Assembly (NCBI RefSeq): GCF_000092225.1
Contig: NC_014158.1
Span: 2,976,001 to 3,040,000 of the forward strand
From: Tsukamurella paurometabola DSM 20162
GTDB lineage: Bacteria; Actinomycetota; Actinomycetes; Mycobacteriales; Mycobacteriaceae
Reading direction: 5' to 3'
DNA length: 64,000 nt
Below, piece after piece: positions 18,585-25,970 of the stretch; the first letter of the stretch is position 1; each line of letters starts with the position of its first letter. The notes below the pieces were generated by a model that saw only the letters and a list, made by a program, of their open reading frames with translations, was not told the origin of the DNA and made no database searches. The translations under genes and the position numbers were made by a program.

Positions 18585-18729
18585 CCCCAAGCCTCCTGTC
18601 GTTGTCTCGATTCGTCGACGATCCAGCTCATGGCCGGGTCGTCGCTCTCCATCCATTCGGGGTGCCACTGCACGCCTAGGATCGGTGCGCCGGGCACCTC
18701 CACCGCCTCGATGACCCCGTCGGGTGTCC
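18581..18729 (-). pseudogene. C-terminal fragment of the IS-split PuuD-like glutamine amidotransferase
   Basis: On the minus strand this fragment reads TPDGVIEAVEVPGAPILGVQ and then WHPEWMESDDPAM, the C-terminal end of a class I glutamine amidotransferase-like hydrolase, including the His-Pro-Glu of the catalytic triad (QWHPEW). It has no start of its own and continues exactly the frame broken at 20209 on the far side of the IS. Its TGA overlaps the ATG of the CoA synthetase fusion, so translation of that gene was originally coupled to this one. Confidence 0.9.
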
Positions 18730-18777
18730 TTAAGTTCATAGGTGCAGGCGAGCGCGATGGATTACGTTCGGCTGCAA

Positions 18778-18932
18778 GCCCGGGCAGATCGGGCGAGGCT
18801 AGTTAGGGTGTTGCCGGCCTTACGGTGCGGCTGGGCCGGATTGGCTACCCGATCTGTCTGGGTGTCCTCGGGCCGCTGATTGAGATCTGCGAAATCGATC
18901 GCTTGTTTAAGGACCTGCTGGCGAGGATGCCC
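18778..18932 (+). ncRNA. Candidate bridge RNA in the left end of the IS110 element
   Basis: Two stem-loops lie in tandem. The first stem pairs 18781-18793 with 18848-18860 (13 pairs, with two G-U), and three more pairs are possible. The second pairs 18860-18870 with 18922-18932 (11 pairs, two G-U). Loop 1 holds GGGTGT (18806), equal to the left target, and GGCCGGA (18834), complementary to TCC plus the right target. Loop 2 holds ATTGAGA (18879), equal to the right end of the IS, and TTAAGGA (18907), complementary to TCC plus the left end. The spacing within each pair is 28 nt. IS621 bridge RNA has this order of target then donor guides. Exact RNA ends are unknown. Confidence 0.8.
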
Positions 18933-18975
18933 ATCGGGTCCACCTCACAGGGCTAACAAGCGAACAGGAGCGCAG

Positions 18976-20190
18976 ATGGTGAAGAGCGAAAGTCGTTGGT
19001 GGGTAGGGGTAGATGTTGGCAAGGAGTTCCACTGGATGGCTGTCTGCGACGACGCCGGAAAGGTGATCTCCTCTCGTAAGGTTGCCAACGATGAGGTCTC
19101 GATCGCTGCGGCGATCACCGAAGTTGAATCTCGCGATGGCACCGTGTCGTGGACGGTGGACCTGACCACCACTTACGCGACCCTCCTGCTGACGATGCTC
19201 GCCGCAGCCGGGCATTCCGTGCGGTATCTGACTGGTCGCGCCGTCTGGCAGGCCTCGGCGATCTACCGAGGCGGCGAGGCAAAGAGCGACGCCAAAGATG
19301 CGAGGGTTATCGCAGACCAGGGGCGCATGCGGGGCGATGATCTTCCGCTGCTGCGCCCCAACGATGACCTGGTCACCGAGCTATCGATGCTCACCGCTCA
19401 CCGTGAGGATCTGGTGGCCGACCGCACCCGCACGATCAATCGGCTGCGGCAGCAGCTGGTCGCCATCAGTCCTGCGCTGGAGCGGGCTGCACAGCCTTCC
19501 ACCGATCGCGGGTGGATCGCGCTTTTGGCCCGCTACCAGCGGCCCCAGGCAATCCGCCGATCGGGGATCACACGGATCACCCGAGTCCTAGCCGATGCAG
19601 GGGTGCGGAACGCAGGTCCAATCGCCGAAGCCGCCGTCACCGCGGCTAAGGCGCAGTCGATTACCCTGCCCGGCGAGGCCATCGCCGCAGATCTGGTAGC
19701 CGAGCTTGCACAGGGGGTGATCGACCTCGATAAGCGGATCAAGGCGGCCGACGCCGCCATCGAGGAACGGTTTCGCCGCCATCCGCTCGCCGAAGCGATT
19801 GTGAGCCTGCCCGGCATGGGATTTCGCCTCGGCGCCGAATTTCTAGCCGCCGTCGGCGATACCTCACGGATTCTCTCCGCAGATCATCTCGCGTCGTGGG
19901 CCGGCCTCGCACCCGTCACGAAAGACTCTGGCAAACGGACCGGACGCTTATGCACGCCCCAGCGCTACCACCGCGGACTGCGCAGAGTGATGTATCTGTC
20001 AGCGGTGAGCGCTGCTCGCTGGGATCCCGCCGCCAAAGACTACTACCAGCGAAAACGCGCTCAGGGAAAGAAGCACGTCCCCGCGACTATTTGCCTGGCA
20101 CGCCGCCGCGTCAACGTGCTCTACGCCCTCATCCGCGACAACCGAACCTGGCAGCCAGCCGCCCCGCAAATCACCGCGGCCGCCGCTTGA
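18976..20190 (+). CDS. IS110-family DEDD recombinase (transposase)
   Basis: The 404-residue product starts at MVKSESRWWVGVDVGKEFHW with AGGAG 5 nt upstream. The N-terminal RuvC-like DEDD domain shows the first Asp in GVDVGK, Glu in the DLTTTYATLL region neighbourhood, and AKSDAKDARVIAD for later acids. A coiled middle part (ELSMLTAHREDLVADRTRTI) precedes the C-terminal Transposase_20 domain with IVSLPGMGFRLGAEFLAAVG and ASWAGLAPVTKDSGK, which carries the serine region used for strand transfer. Length and domain order are complete, so the element may still be active. In this family the enzyme is guided by the RNA from the left end. Confidence 0.95.
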   Translation: MVKSESRWWVGVDVGKEFHWMAVCDDAGKVISSRKVANDEVSIAAAITEVESRDGTVSWTVDLTTTYATLLLTMLAAAGHSVRYLTGRAVWQASAIYRGGEAKSDAKDARVIADQGRMRGDDLPLLRPNDDLVTELSMLTAHREDLVADRTRTINRLRQQLVAISPALERAAQPSTDRGWIALLARYQRPQAIRRSGITRITRVLADAGVRNAGPIAEAAVTAAKAQSITLPGEAIAADLVAELAQGVIDLDKRIKAADAAIEERFRRHPLAEAIVSLPGMGFRLGAEFLAAVGDTSRILSADHLASWAGLAPVTKDSGKRTGRLCTPQRYHRGLRRVMYLSAVSAARWDPAAKDYYQRKRAQGKKHVPATICLARRRVNVLYALIRDNRTWQPAAPQITAAAA

Positions 20191-20208
20191 CAGGATCATT
20201 GAGAATCC

Positions 20209-20836
20209 GGCCGGTGACCACGAGCCCCGTGCCGCAGCGGTCCAGGGCCTGGTGGTGCCACGAGTTGGTCAGCATGCTCGGGCCGAAGACGCGGGCCGCG
20301 GTCGAGCCGGGCTCGAAGGTCACCACGTGCTCGGCGTCGCCGTCGGTGGGCGCACCCTGCTGCGACAGGTGCGGTACCGGCCCCGGCGGCAGGTCGGCGA
20401 TCAGCGTGCCGCCGAGCGCGACGTTGAGCACCTGCACGCCGCGGCACACGCCGAGCAGCGGGATGCCGCGGTCGATCGCGGCGCGGGTGAGTGCGAACTC
20501 GTACTCGTCGCGCTCGGGGTCGTGCGCCTGGGTGTCGGTGCGGGGGTCGATGCCGCGGACCACGGAGGCGTCGCCGCCCCACCGGTCCGGGTGCACGTCC
20601 TGCCCGCCGGTGATCACCACGCCGGACAGCCATTCGCAGACATCCGCGGGGTCGGCGTCGTAGGGCAGGTGCACGGGCACGCCGCCCGCCTGCGCGATGC
20701 GCGTGGCGAACGCGGACATGAACGAGTCCATGCACGCCTTGCCGTACCGCGGGTCGGCGCTGGCGAGCAGACTGAGCTGGAATCGACGGCCGGTGATACC
20801 GACCAGCGGCTTGCGTCCGGAAGCCTTGCCGTTCAT
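20209..20836 (-). pseudogene. N-terminal part of the PuuD-like gamma-glutamyl hydrolase, interrupted by IS110
   Basis: The intact gene would encode about 257 residues of a class I glutamine amidotransferase-like enzyme of the PuuD type, which hydrolyses gamma-glutamyl amides. This part has the nucleophile Cys in LLGVCRGVQVLNVALGG and the SWHHQALD motif, but the His-Glu needed for catalysis lie in the fragment at 18581-18729. In the present sequence the frame runs into the IS and stops at 20171 after ILNDPVKRRPR. The ATG overlaps the glutamine synthetase-like stop by 4 bp, so it was an internal operon gene. No other damage is visible, pointing to a recent insertion. Confidence 0.93.
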
Positions 20837-22197
20837 GAGAACTCGAAGTATCGACGGGACTCCCACTCGGAGAGTTCGACGTACGGGTCGCCTCCCGTGG
20901 TGTGGAACTGCATCCACTCCCACCGGCGTGACGCCGTCCAGAAGTCGACGAACTCGTCGCCCAAGTACTCGCGCAGGAGCACGTCGGCGTCGAGCGCCGC
21001 GATCGCCTTCGTCATCGAGTCGGGGATCCGCTCGACGCCGCAGTCGTCAGGCAGGCACCAGGCCATGTCATCGACCTGCGGCGGCGGGGCCACCTTCTTC
21101 TCGATTCCCGCCACGATGCCGGCGAGCACGACCGCCAGCGCGTAGTAGGGGTTGACGTCGGAGCCGGGAACGCGGTATTCCAGCCGGGAGTACTTCGGAT
21201 GTCCCGCGATGGCGCGCAGCGCCGCGGTCTTGTTGCTGACGCCCCAGCTGATCGTGGTCGGTGGGCCGGAGACGTCGACCAGGCGGCGGTACGAGGTGAT
21301 CTGCGGCAGCGAGATCAAGGTGGCGCCGGCCATCGTGGCCATGAGGCCTCCGACCGCGTCGAGCATGAGCTCGGAGGGGCCGTCCGGGGCGTAGAACTGG
21401 TTCACGCCGTCGCGCTGCAGCGAGACGTTCAGGTGTGCACCCTGCCCGAAGCCCGCGGTGGGCTTGGCCATGAAGGTGACGGACCGTCCCTTCTCGCAGG
21501 CGATCTCGCGTATCACCTGCTTGGTCCGCACCCACGCGTCGGCGACCGCCAGCGGCGCACCGGGGGCGATGTTCAGTTCGGTCTGGCCGGGGGCGGCCTC
21601 GTCGGTCCACGCCTCCCAGACGATGCCGAGCTCGTCGAGCCGGTCGGTGACGGCCTCCATGTAGTCGATCCAGTCCGAAGACCGCGCGAGGTTGTACGTC
21701 GCGCCGGTCTCGCCGCCGAGCGGTGTCAGGCCGCGGTAGCCACGGGCCCGGGCCTCCTGGATGGGCTCCTCGAACAGGGTGGTCTCGATCTCGACGGCAA
21801 CGGTGGCGGTGTAGCCGAGGGCGGCGAGTCGGTCGATCTGCCGGCGCACGAGGTTGCGCGGGCAGATCGGATTGGGGCTGCCGTCCTTCAGCCAGAAGTC
21901 GCCGATCACGGAGTGCACGCCGGGTTTCCACTCCACGAGGGTGTCCATGTCGGGCAGCAGCGCGATGTCGTAGAGGTTGCCGCGCCACTGCGGGTACGGG
22001 TCGCCGAAGACGACGTCGGTGCCCATGTCGATGGCGAACAGCACATCGGCGAAGGCGAACCCGGATGCCTTGCCGGAGGCGAACTTCGCGGGCGTGACGT
22101 TCTTACCCATGAAGCTGCCGTCGTGGTTGGTGGCCTCCACGCGATAGGCCTTGACCGGCTGGCCGGTGATGGTAGCGGGAGCGATCGGGTCAGACAT
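20833..22197 (-). CDS. Glutamine synthetase-like gamma-glutamyl-amine ligase
   Basis: The 454-residue protein belongs to the PuuA/GlnA-like branch, not to housekeeping GlnA. It has the catalytic-site segments VAVEIETTLFEE, TELNIAPGAPL, VTFMAKPTAGFGQGAHLNVSL (split here by its Gly-rich turn) and RLEYRVPGSDVNPYYALA. PuuA-type enzymes join glutamate to an amine in an ATP-dependent reaction. The adjacent PuuD-like gene encodes the matching hydrolase that would remove glutamate later, which supports a gamma-glutamylation role over glutamine synthesis. The amine substrate cannot be told. It overlaps the SCP2-like gene by 8 bp upstream. Confidence 0.85.
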   Translation of the reverse strand: MSDPIAPATITGQPVKAYRVEATNHDGSFMGKNVTPAKFASGKASGFAFADVLFAIDMGTDVVFGDPYPQWRGNLYDIALLPDMDTLVEWKPGVHSVIGDFWLKDGSPNPICPRNLVRRQIDRLAALGYTATVAVEIETTLFEEPIQEARARGYRGLTPLGGETGATYNLARSSDWIDYMEAVTDRLDELGIVWEAWTDEAAPGQTELNIAPGAPLAVADAWVRTKQVIREIACEKGRSVTFMAKPTAGFGQGAHLNVSLQRDGVNQFYAPDGPSELMLDAVGGLMATMAGATLISLPQITSYRRLVDVSGPPTTISWGVSNKTAALRAIAGHPKYSRLEYRVPGSDVNPYYALAVVLAGIVAGIEKKVAPPPQVDDMAWCLPDDCGVERIPDSMTKAIAALDADVLLREYLGDEFVDFWTASRRWEWMQFHTTGGDPYVELSEWESRRYFEFS

Positions 22198-22834
22198 CGT
22201 AACGGGCCTTCCAGGAGGCGGCGGTCATAGCCGAGAGCTGGGCCATGCTGCCCTGGACGCCCAGACCGCGTTCCAGGGCGGTGAACAGGAAATCGGCGCC
22301 GGTGAAGACGCCGGCGAGGGCGTCGGGCGTACCGACCATGCGGTAGGTGGTCACGCCCGTGCCGAAGCGGGCCTCCTCGCGGCCGTGCGGTCCGGTCGCC
22401 ACGGCGACGAGCACGTCGGGCACTCCGCGGATCCCGCGAGTGATGTCCCAGAAGCGTGTTGCCGCGTCGCGCCAGTCGGGCAGCGGCACGTGTAGGACGC
22501 GTAGAACGGCGGCGGCGAGCTCCCCGTCACCATCCTCTGCTCGGCAGGCGAACCGGGAGTGGAGGTCAACGGTGACCGACGCATCGGTCGGGGCGAACAC
22601 ACCGCCCGTGACGGTCACGGCGCCCTCGGAGAAGGTAACGGTGGCGGCCTGCGGGGTCGCGTGGGAGTGGACGGCTACCGTGCCGGTGCCGCGCCCGAGC
22701 ACATCGGGGGCATGACCGAGGCGCACCGCGTCACGCAGGGTGCGGCCGATCAGCCGCACCACGGGCGTGGCGTCATCGTCGATCGTGACGCTCACTGACG
22801 TCGCCTGTTCCGCGGGGAACGTGGTGGTACTCAT
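22190..22834 (-). CDS. Conserved protein, possibly SCP2-like
   Basis: The 214-residue protein starts at MSTTTFPAEQATSV, preceded by AAGGAA. It is soluble, with alternating beta strands (VTVTGGVFAPTDASVTVDLH) and a C-terminal TPDALAGVFTGADFLFTALE segment followed by GLGVQGSMAQLSAMTAASW. The last part resembles the lipid-binding helix region of sterol carrier protein 2 folds, where a hydrophobic ligand is held. This is only a pattern resemblance. It is embedded in the catabolic operon between hydrolase and ligase genes, so a substrate-binding or carrier role for a hydrophobic compound is a reasonable guess. Confidence 0.55.
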   Translation of the reverse strand: MSTTTFPAEQATSVSVTIDDDATPVVRLIGRTLRDAVRLGHAPDVLGRGTGTVAVHSHATPQAATVTFSEGAVTVTGGVFAPTDASVTVDLHSRFACRAEDGDGELAAAVLRVLHVPLPDWRDAATRFWDITRGIRGVPDVLVAVATGPHGREEARFGTGVTTYRMVGTPDALAGVFTGADFLFTALERGLGVQGSMAQLSAMTAASWKARYDV

Positions 22835-22865
22835 GGGATTCCTTCGTGATGCGAGGGGAGAGGAT

Positions 22866-23792
22866 TCAGGCAGTGCGGCGTTGCGGGTCACGCGAGGGCG
22901 GCGCGGCCCGCTCGAGATGGCCGACGACGAGGTCGGCGATGCGCAGGGCGAGCGCGTCCGGGAGGTGGTGCCCCATACCGGGGATCACGATGTGCCGGGC
23001 GTCGGGGGTCGCGGCCGCGGTGGCCTCGCCTCCGGACGGAGCGACGATGAGGTCGCGGTCGCCGTTGATGACGAGTGTGGGCGCGGTGATCCGGGCGAGC
23101 TCCGCGGCGCGGTCACCGGAGGCCTGGATCGCCTGGATCTGGCGGGAGGTGCCGGCGACCGCGTCGCCGGCGGTGCGCTCGAAGGTCGCGACGGCGTGCG
23201 CGGCCTCTTCCGCCTCGTCGATCGGGTACGCCGTGCCGGCGAGGTGCGCGGTCATGCGCAGGTGCGCGCGGACGGCGCCCACCCGATCGCGCGGGGGCGG
23301 GGCGGCGATCAGCGCCCAGGTCGACGGTGCCGGCTGGCCCACCTTCGGATCCCCCGTGGTCGAGTACAGGGAGGTGAGGGTCGTGGCCAGGTGCGGGTAC
23401 CGGGCGGCCACGGTCTGCGCGATCATGCCGCCCATCGACCGTCCGACGAGGTGCACGGGGCCGACACCCAGGTGGTCGATCAGCTGCGCCGCATCGGCGG
23501 CCATATCCGCCAGCGTGTAGGCGTCCCGGCGCGGCCGGGCGGCTAGCTGGCGCAGCATGTTCGGCGGCGGCATGGTGGCGTAGCTCGACCGTCCGCAGTC
23601 GCGGTTATCCATCCGGATCACCCGGAACCCGGTGGCGACGAGCGCCGAGACGAACCGGTCGGACCAGGTGGTCAGGTCCTCGGCGAGGCCCGCGACGAGC
23701 AGGACCGGTGTGCCGCCGGCGGGTCCGTCGACGCGGAAACAGATGCGGGTTCCGCCGGGCAGGACCGCGAACCGGTCGAGATCCTCAGGCAT
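22866..23792 (-). CDS. Alpha/beta hydrolase (esterase/lactonase type)
   Basis: The 308-residue enzyme starts at MPEDLDRFAVLPGGTRI. The nucleophile elbow is GRSMGGMIAQ, the acid is likely Asp in LVINGDRDLIV and the His is in IPGMGHHLPDAL; VAGLAEDLTTWSDRF and DNRDCGRSS are typical of the aclacinomycin-methylesterase-like group. The gene overlaps the Baeyer-Villiger monooxygenase gene by 8 bp. BVMOs turn ketones into esters or lactones, and such a hydrolase commonly opens the product, so these two probably act in sequence. Actual ester or lactone specificity is inferred. Confidence 0.9.
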   Translation of the reverse strand: MPEDLDRFAVLPGGTRICFRVDGPAGGTPVLLVAGLAEDLTTWSDRFVSALVATGFRVIRMDNRDCGRSSYATMPPPNMLRQLAARPRRDAYTLADMAADAAQLIDHLGVGPVHLVGRSMGGMIAQTVAARYPHLATTLTSLYSTTGDPKVGQPAPSTWALIAAPPPRDRVGAVRAHLRMTAHLAGTAYPIDEAEEAAHAVATFERTAGDAVAGTSRQIQAIQASGDRAAELARITAPTLVINGDRDLIVAPSGGEATAAATPDARHIVIPGMGHHLPDALALRIADLVVGHLERAAPPSRDPQRRTA

Positions 23793-25296
23793 CGACCCGC
23801 TCCTTCGTCGGTGCGCCGGCACCCTCGTCGCGGGTGGAACCGAACTGCAGGGCGTCGTCGAGCAGGGGGCCGCGCAGGATCTTCGCGTCCTGCTGGTACG
23901 ACATCGACATCTGGAACATGCCCGTCCCCTGCTTCGGGATCACATCACGAGCGCGCTGGGCGTAGCCCGAATCGAGGTCCAGGATCGGCCGGCGTTCCAT
24001 CGCGGGGTCGGCCTCCACGCGCACGCTGTCGTAGCCGAAGGCGTCCATGTGCTTGATCAGGTCGCAGATGTACCGGGCGACGATCCCGATCTTCAGCGTC
24101 CAGGCGGACGTGGTGTAGCCGATCGCGATCGACAGATTGGGCAGTCCGGTTAGCAGCGTGCCGCGGTAGGCGACGGTATCCGGGATGCTGACGGGGGCTC
24201 CGTCGACGTCGAACTCGATCCCGCCGAGCAGGCGCATGTTCAGGCCGGTCGCGGTGACGATGACGTCGGCGTCGAGGTGCTCGCCCGATTCGAGTGCGAT
24301 CCCGGTCTCGGTGAATCGCTCGATCTTGTCGGTGGTGACGGATGCGTCGCCACCGCTCAGGGCCGCGAAGAAGTCCCCGTCGGGGGACAGGCACAGTCGC
24401 TGATCCCACGGGTCGTACGGCGGGTTGAAGTGCGTGTCCACGGCGTAGTCCTGCGGCAACCGGGACTTGTTCTGCAGGCGGACCAGTGCGCGCGCGATTC
24501 GCGGGAAGGCTCGCATGAACTTCACCTGGCCGCGTTCGGCCCAGATGCTGGTGAACCGGGTGACGGCGTAGCCCCGCTTCTCGCCGAACCACTTGGTGAA
24601 GAGAAGCGCTGTGGAGTCGACCTTGGGCCAGGCGACCACATACGTGGGGGTGCGCTGGAGCATGGTGACGTGCGCGGCGGCACCCGCGTGATTCAGCATC
24701 GACGGGATCATCGTCACGGCGGTGGCGCCGCTGCCGATCACCACGACCTTCTTGCCCGCGTAGTCGTAGTCCTCGGGCCAGTGCTGGGGGTGCAGGATGT
24801 CGCCCTGGAAGTCCTCGCGGCCCTCGAAGTGCGGGGTGTAGCCCTCGTCGTAGCGGTAGTAGCCGGTACCGGCGAAGACCCACTTCGTGGTGATCCTCTT
24901 CGCGCCCTCCGGGGTACGCACATCGAGCGTCCAGCGGGCGTCGGCGGACGACCACGACGCGTGCTGCACGCTGTGCTCGAACCGGATGAGCCCGCCCAGG
25001 TCGTACTCGTCGACCGTCTCCTGCAGGTAGTTCAGGATCTTCGGGGCCTCGGCGATGGCGTCGGGGTCCGTCCATGCCTTGAACTCGTAGCCGTAGGTGT
25101 GCAGGCCGTTGTCGGAGCGGATCCCGGGGTACTTGAACAGATCCCACGTGCCGCCGATGTTCGCGCGCCCCTCGAGCATCGCGATCCGCTTGCCGGGGAA
25201 GGCCTCGGTGAAGTACTTCGCGGCGCCGATACCGGCGATACCGGCACCGATGATGACGAGATCGAAATCGTCGGTCTGCGTGGTCGATGCATTCAT
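23785..25296 (-). CDS. Flavin-containing Baeyer-Villiger monooxygenase (EthA-like)
   Basis: The 503-residue enzyme has two Rossmann motifs, FAD-binding VIIGAGIAGIGAAKYF near the N-terminus and NADPH-binding VVVIGSGATAVTMIP. Between them is the BVMO fingerprint FQGDILHPQHWPE (FxGxxxHxxxWP). The N-terminal group NIGGTWDLFKYPGIRSD is typical of the EthA branch. It inserts one oxygen next to a ketone carbonyl using O2 and NADPH. It is the first gene of the long minus-strand operon, ahead of an alpha/beta hydrolase. The ketone is unknown. Confidence 0.93.
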   Translation of the reverse strand: MNASTTQTDDFDLVIIGAGIAGIGAAKYFTEAFPGKRIAMLEGRANIGGTWDLFKYPGIRSDNGLHTYGYEFKAWTDPDAIAEAPKILNYLQETVDEYDLGGLIRFEHSVQHASWSSADARWTLDVRTPEGAKRITTKWVFAGTGYYRYDEGYTPHFEGREDFQGDILHPQHWPEDYDYAGKKVVVIGSGATAVTMIPSMLNHAGAAAHVTMLQRTPTYVVAWPKVDSTALLFTKWFGEKRGYAVTRFTSIWAERGQVKFMRAFPRIARALVRLQNKSRLPQDYAVDTHFNPPYDPWDQRLCLSPDGDFFAALSGGDASVTTDKIERFTETGIALESGEHLDADVIVTATGLNMRLLGGIEFDVDGAPVSIPDTVAYRGTLLTGLPNLSIAIGYTTSAWTLKIGIVARYICDLIKHMDAFGYDSVRVEADPAMERRPILDLDSGYAQRARDVIPKQGTGMFQMSMSYQQDAKILRGPLLDDALQFGSTRDEGAGAPTKERVDA

Positions 25297-25315
25297 CGTG
25301 GGGCCTTCCGTGACG

Positions 25316-25337
25316 GTCGAAGCTGTGATGCTTCGAC
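25316..25337. promoter_or_regulatory. Inverted repeat in the leader of the catabolic operon
   Basis: GTCGAAGC-TGTGAT-GCTTCGAC is a perfect 8-bp inverted repeat 20-41 bp upstream of the BVMO start codon. A second repeat, CCGCAC (25366) with GTGCGG (25387), lies further upstream. Together they make this gap a likely control region, with the PucR protein encoded at the other end of the operon a candidate binder; that link is inference. Confidence 0.5.
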
Positions 25338-25424
25338 GATGCCCGCGTGCCCCGCGTGTGAGCTACCGCACAGTGCTCCATCTTCCGTGCGGCACCGGTG
25401 CAACATGCACACCAGCTCCGATCA

Positions 25425-25970
25425 TCATGTGCGGCTGCCGATCACACGGTAACGACCGCAGAGGAAGGCCCTATTGCGCGCCCACTCGACGAGCTCGAAG
25501 TCGAAGGCGCGCGGGAACAACGGCCGTCCCGACCCGACGGTGGCGGGTGCGTAACTGATCACCACCTCGTCGAGCATGCCCGCTTCGGCGAACTGCGCGG
25601 CGAGGTCTCCGCCACCGACCACCCACACGCCCTTCTCTCCCGCGACCCGTTCGAGACGTGAGCGTTGCGCCGCGGGCTCTCCCGAGACGACGGTCACCGT
25701 CTCGTGGACCGGCTCGATGTCACGGTGCGTGAAGACGAATGTCGGATACTGCGCGTACGGCCACTCGGCACCGGAACCGGTCTCATGGTCCACCACCCAC
25801 TGGTACGTGGTGTAGCCCATGACGATCGCGCCCACCGCGGTCATGTACTCCTCGATGTTCATCGGCCCGCCGTCGTCGATGGGCTGGCTGAGCAGCCAAT
25901 CCAGACTGTCGTGCTCGTCGGCGAGGAAGCCGTCGAGGGTCGAGGCGGTGTAGTACGAGTACGCGGTCAT
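25425..25970 (-). CDS. Dihydrofolate reductase-like (RibD C-terminal domain) protein
   Basis: The 181-residue protein begins MTAYSYYTASTLDGFLADEH and has the RibD_C/DHFR fold pattern: SYYTASTLDGFLAD, IVMGYTTYQWVVD, VWVVGGGDLAAQFAEAGMLD and the strand ending ISYAPATVGSGRPLFP. Stand-alone proteins of this kind in Actinobacteria bind NADPH and are of mostly unknown substrate; classical folate reduction is not implied. The start overlaps the end of the AraC-DinB gene by 4 bp, so the two form one small operon. Confidence 0.85.
   Translation of the reverse strand: MTAYSYYTASTLDGFLADEHDSLDWLLSQPIDDGGPMNIEEYMTAVGAIVMGYTTYQWVVDHETGSGAEWPYAQYPTFVFTHRDIEPVHETVTVVSGEPAAQRSRLERVAGEKGVWVVGGGDLAAQFAEAGMLDEVVISYAPATVGSGRPLFPRAFDFELVEWARNRAFLCGRYRVIGSRT

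Larger units (their letters stand above)
18730..20208 (+). mobile_element. IS110-family insertion sequence inside the PuuD-like gene
   Basis: The element is about 1,479 bp with one DEDD transposase gene, a long noncoding left end (246 nt) and a very short right end (18 nt), the layout of the IS110 subgroup. No terminal inverted repeats are seen, as expected. The boundaries are defined by the interrupted gene: the trinucleotide TCC occurs at both junctions (18727-18729 and 20206-20208), and deleting 18730-20208 rejoins the host frame as VVTGR-TPDGVIEAVE. The exact cut within the shared TCC cannot be told from sequence. The left end carries a predicted bridge RNA. Confidence 0.93.

Noticed and set aside
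16326-18806. 826-codon open frame on the plus strand opposite the CoA synthetase-hydratase gene
   Set aside because: Antisense shadow in a GC-rich gene; no recognisable domain, and it runs across the ends of a true gene.
18860-18867. GGGTGTCC in the IS left end is an 8-nt direct match to the left target including the core
   Set aside because: It looks like a guide, but it forms the 5' strand of the second stem (pairs with 18925-18932), and the better-placed GGGTGT at 18806 lies in the target loop next to the right-target guide. I treat the 8-nt match as coincidental or structural.
18880-18975. Earlier ATG at 18880 for the IS110 transposase
   Set aside because: The start at 18976 has AGGAG and yields the normal family N-terminus; the longer frame would overlap the predicted bridge RNA.
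18730-20208. Terminal inverted repeats for the IS element
   Set aside because: The two ends (TTAAGTTCATAGG and CATTGAGAATCC) are not inverted copies; this is usual for IS110-type elements and argues against a DDE-type transposon.
20833-22197. Assignment as housekeeping glutamine synthetase (GlnA)
   Set aside because: The sequence pattern and the adjacent PuuD-like gene fit gamma-glutamyl-amine ligases better than GlnA.
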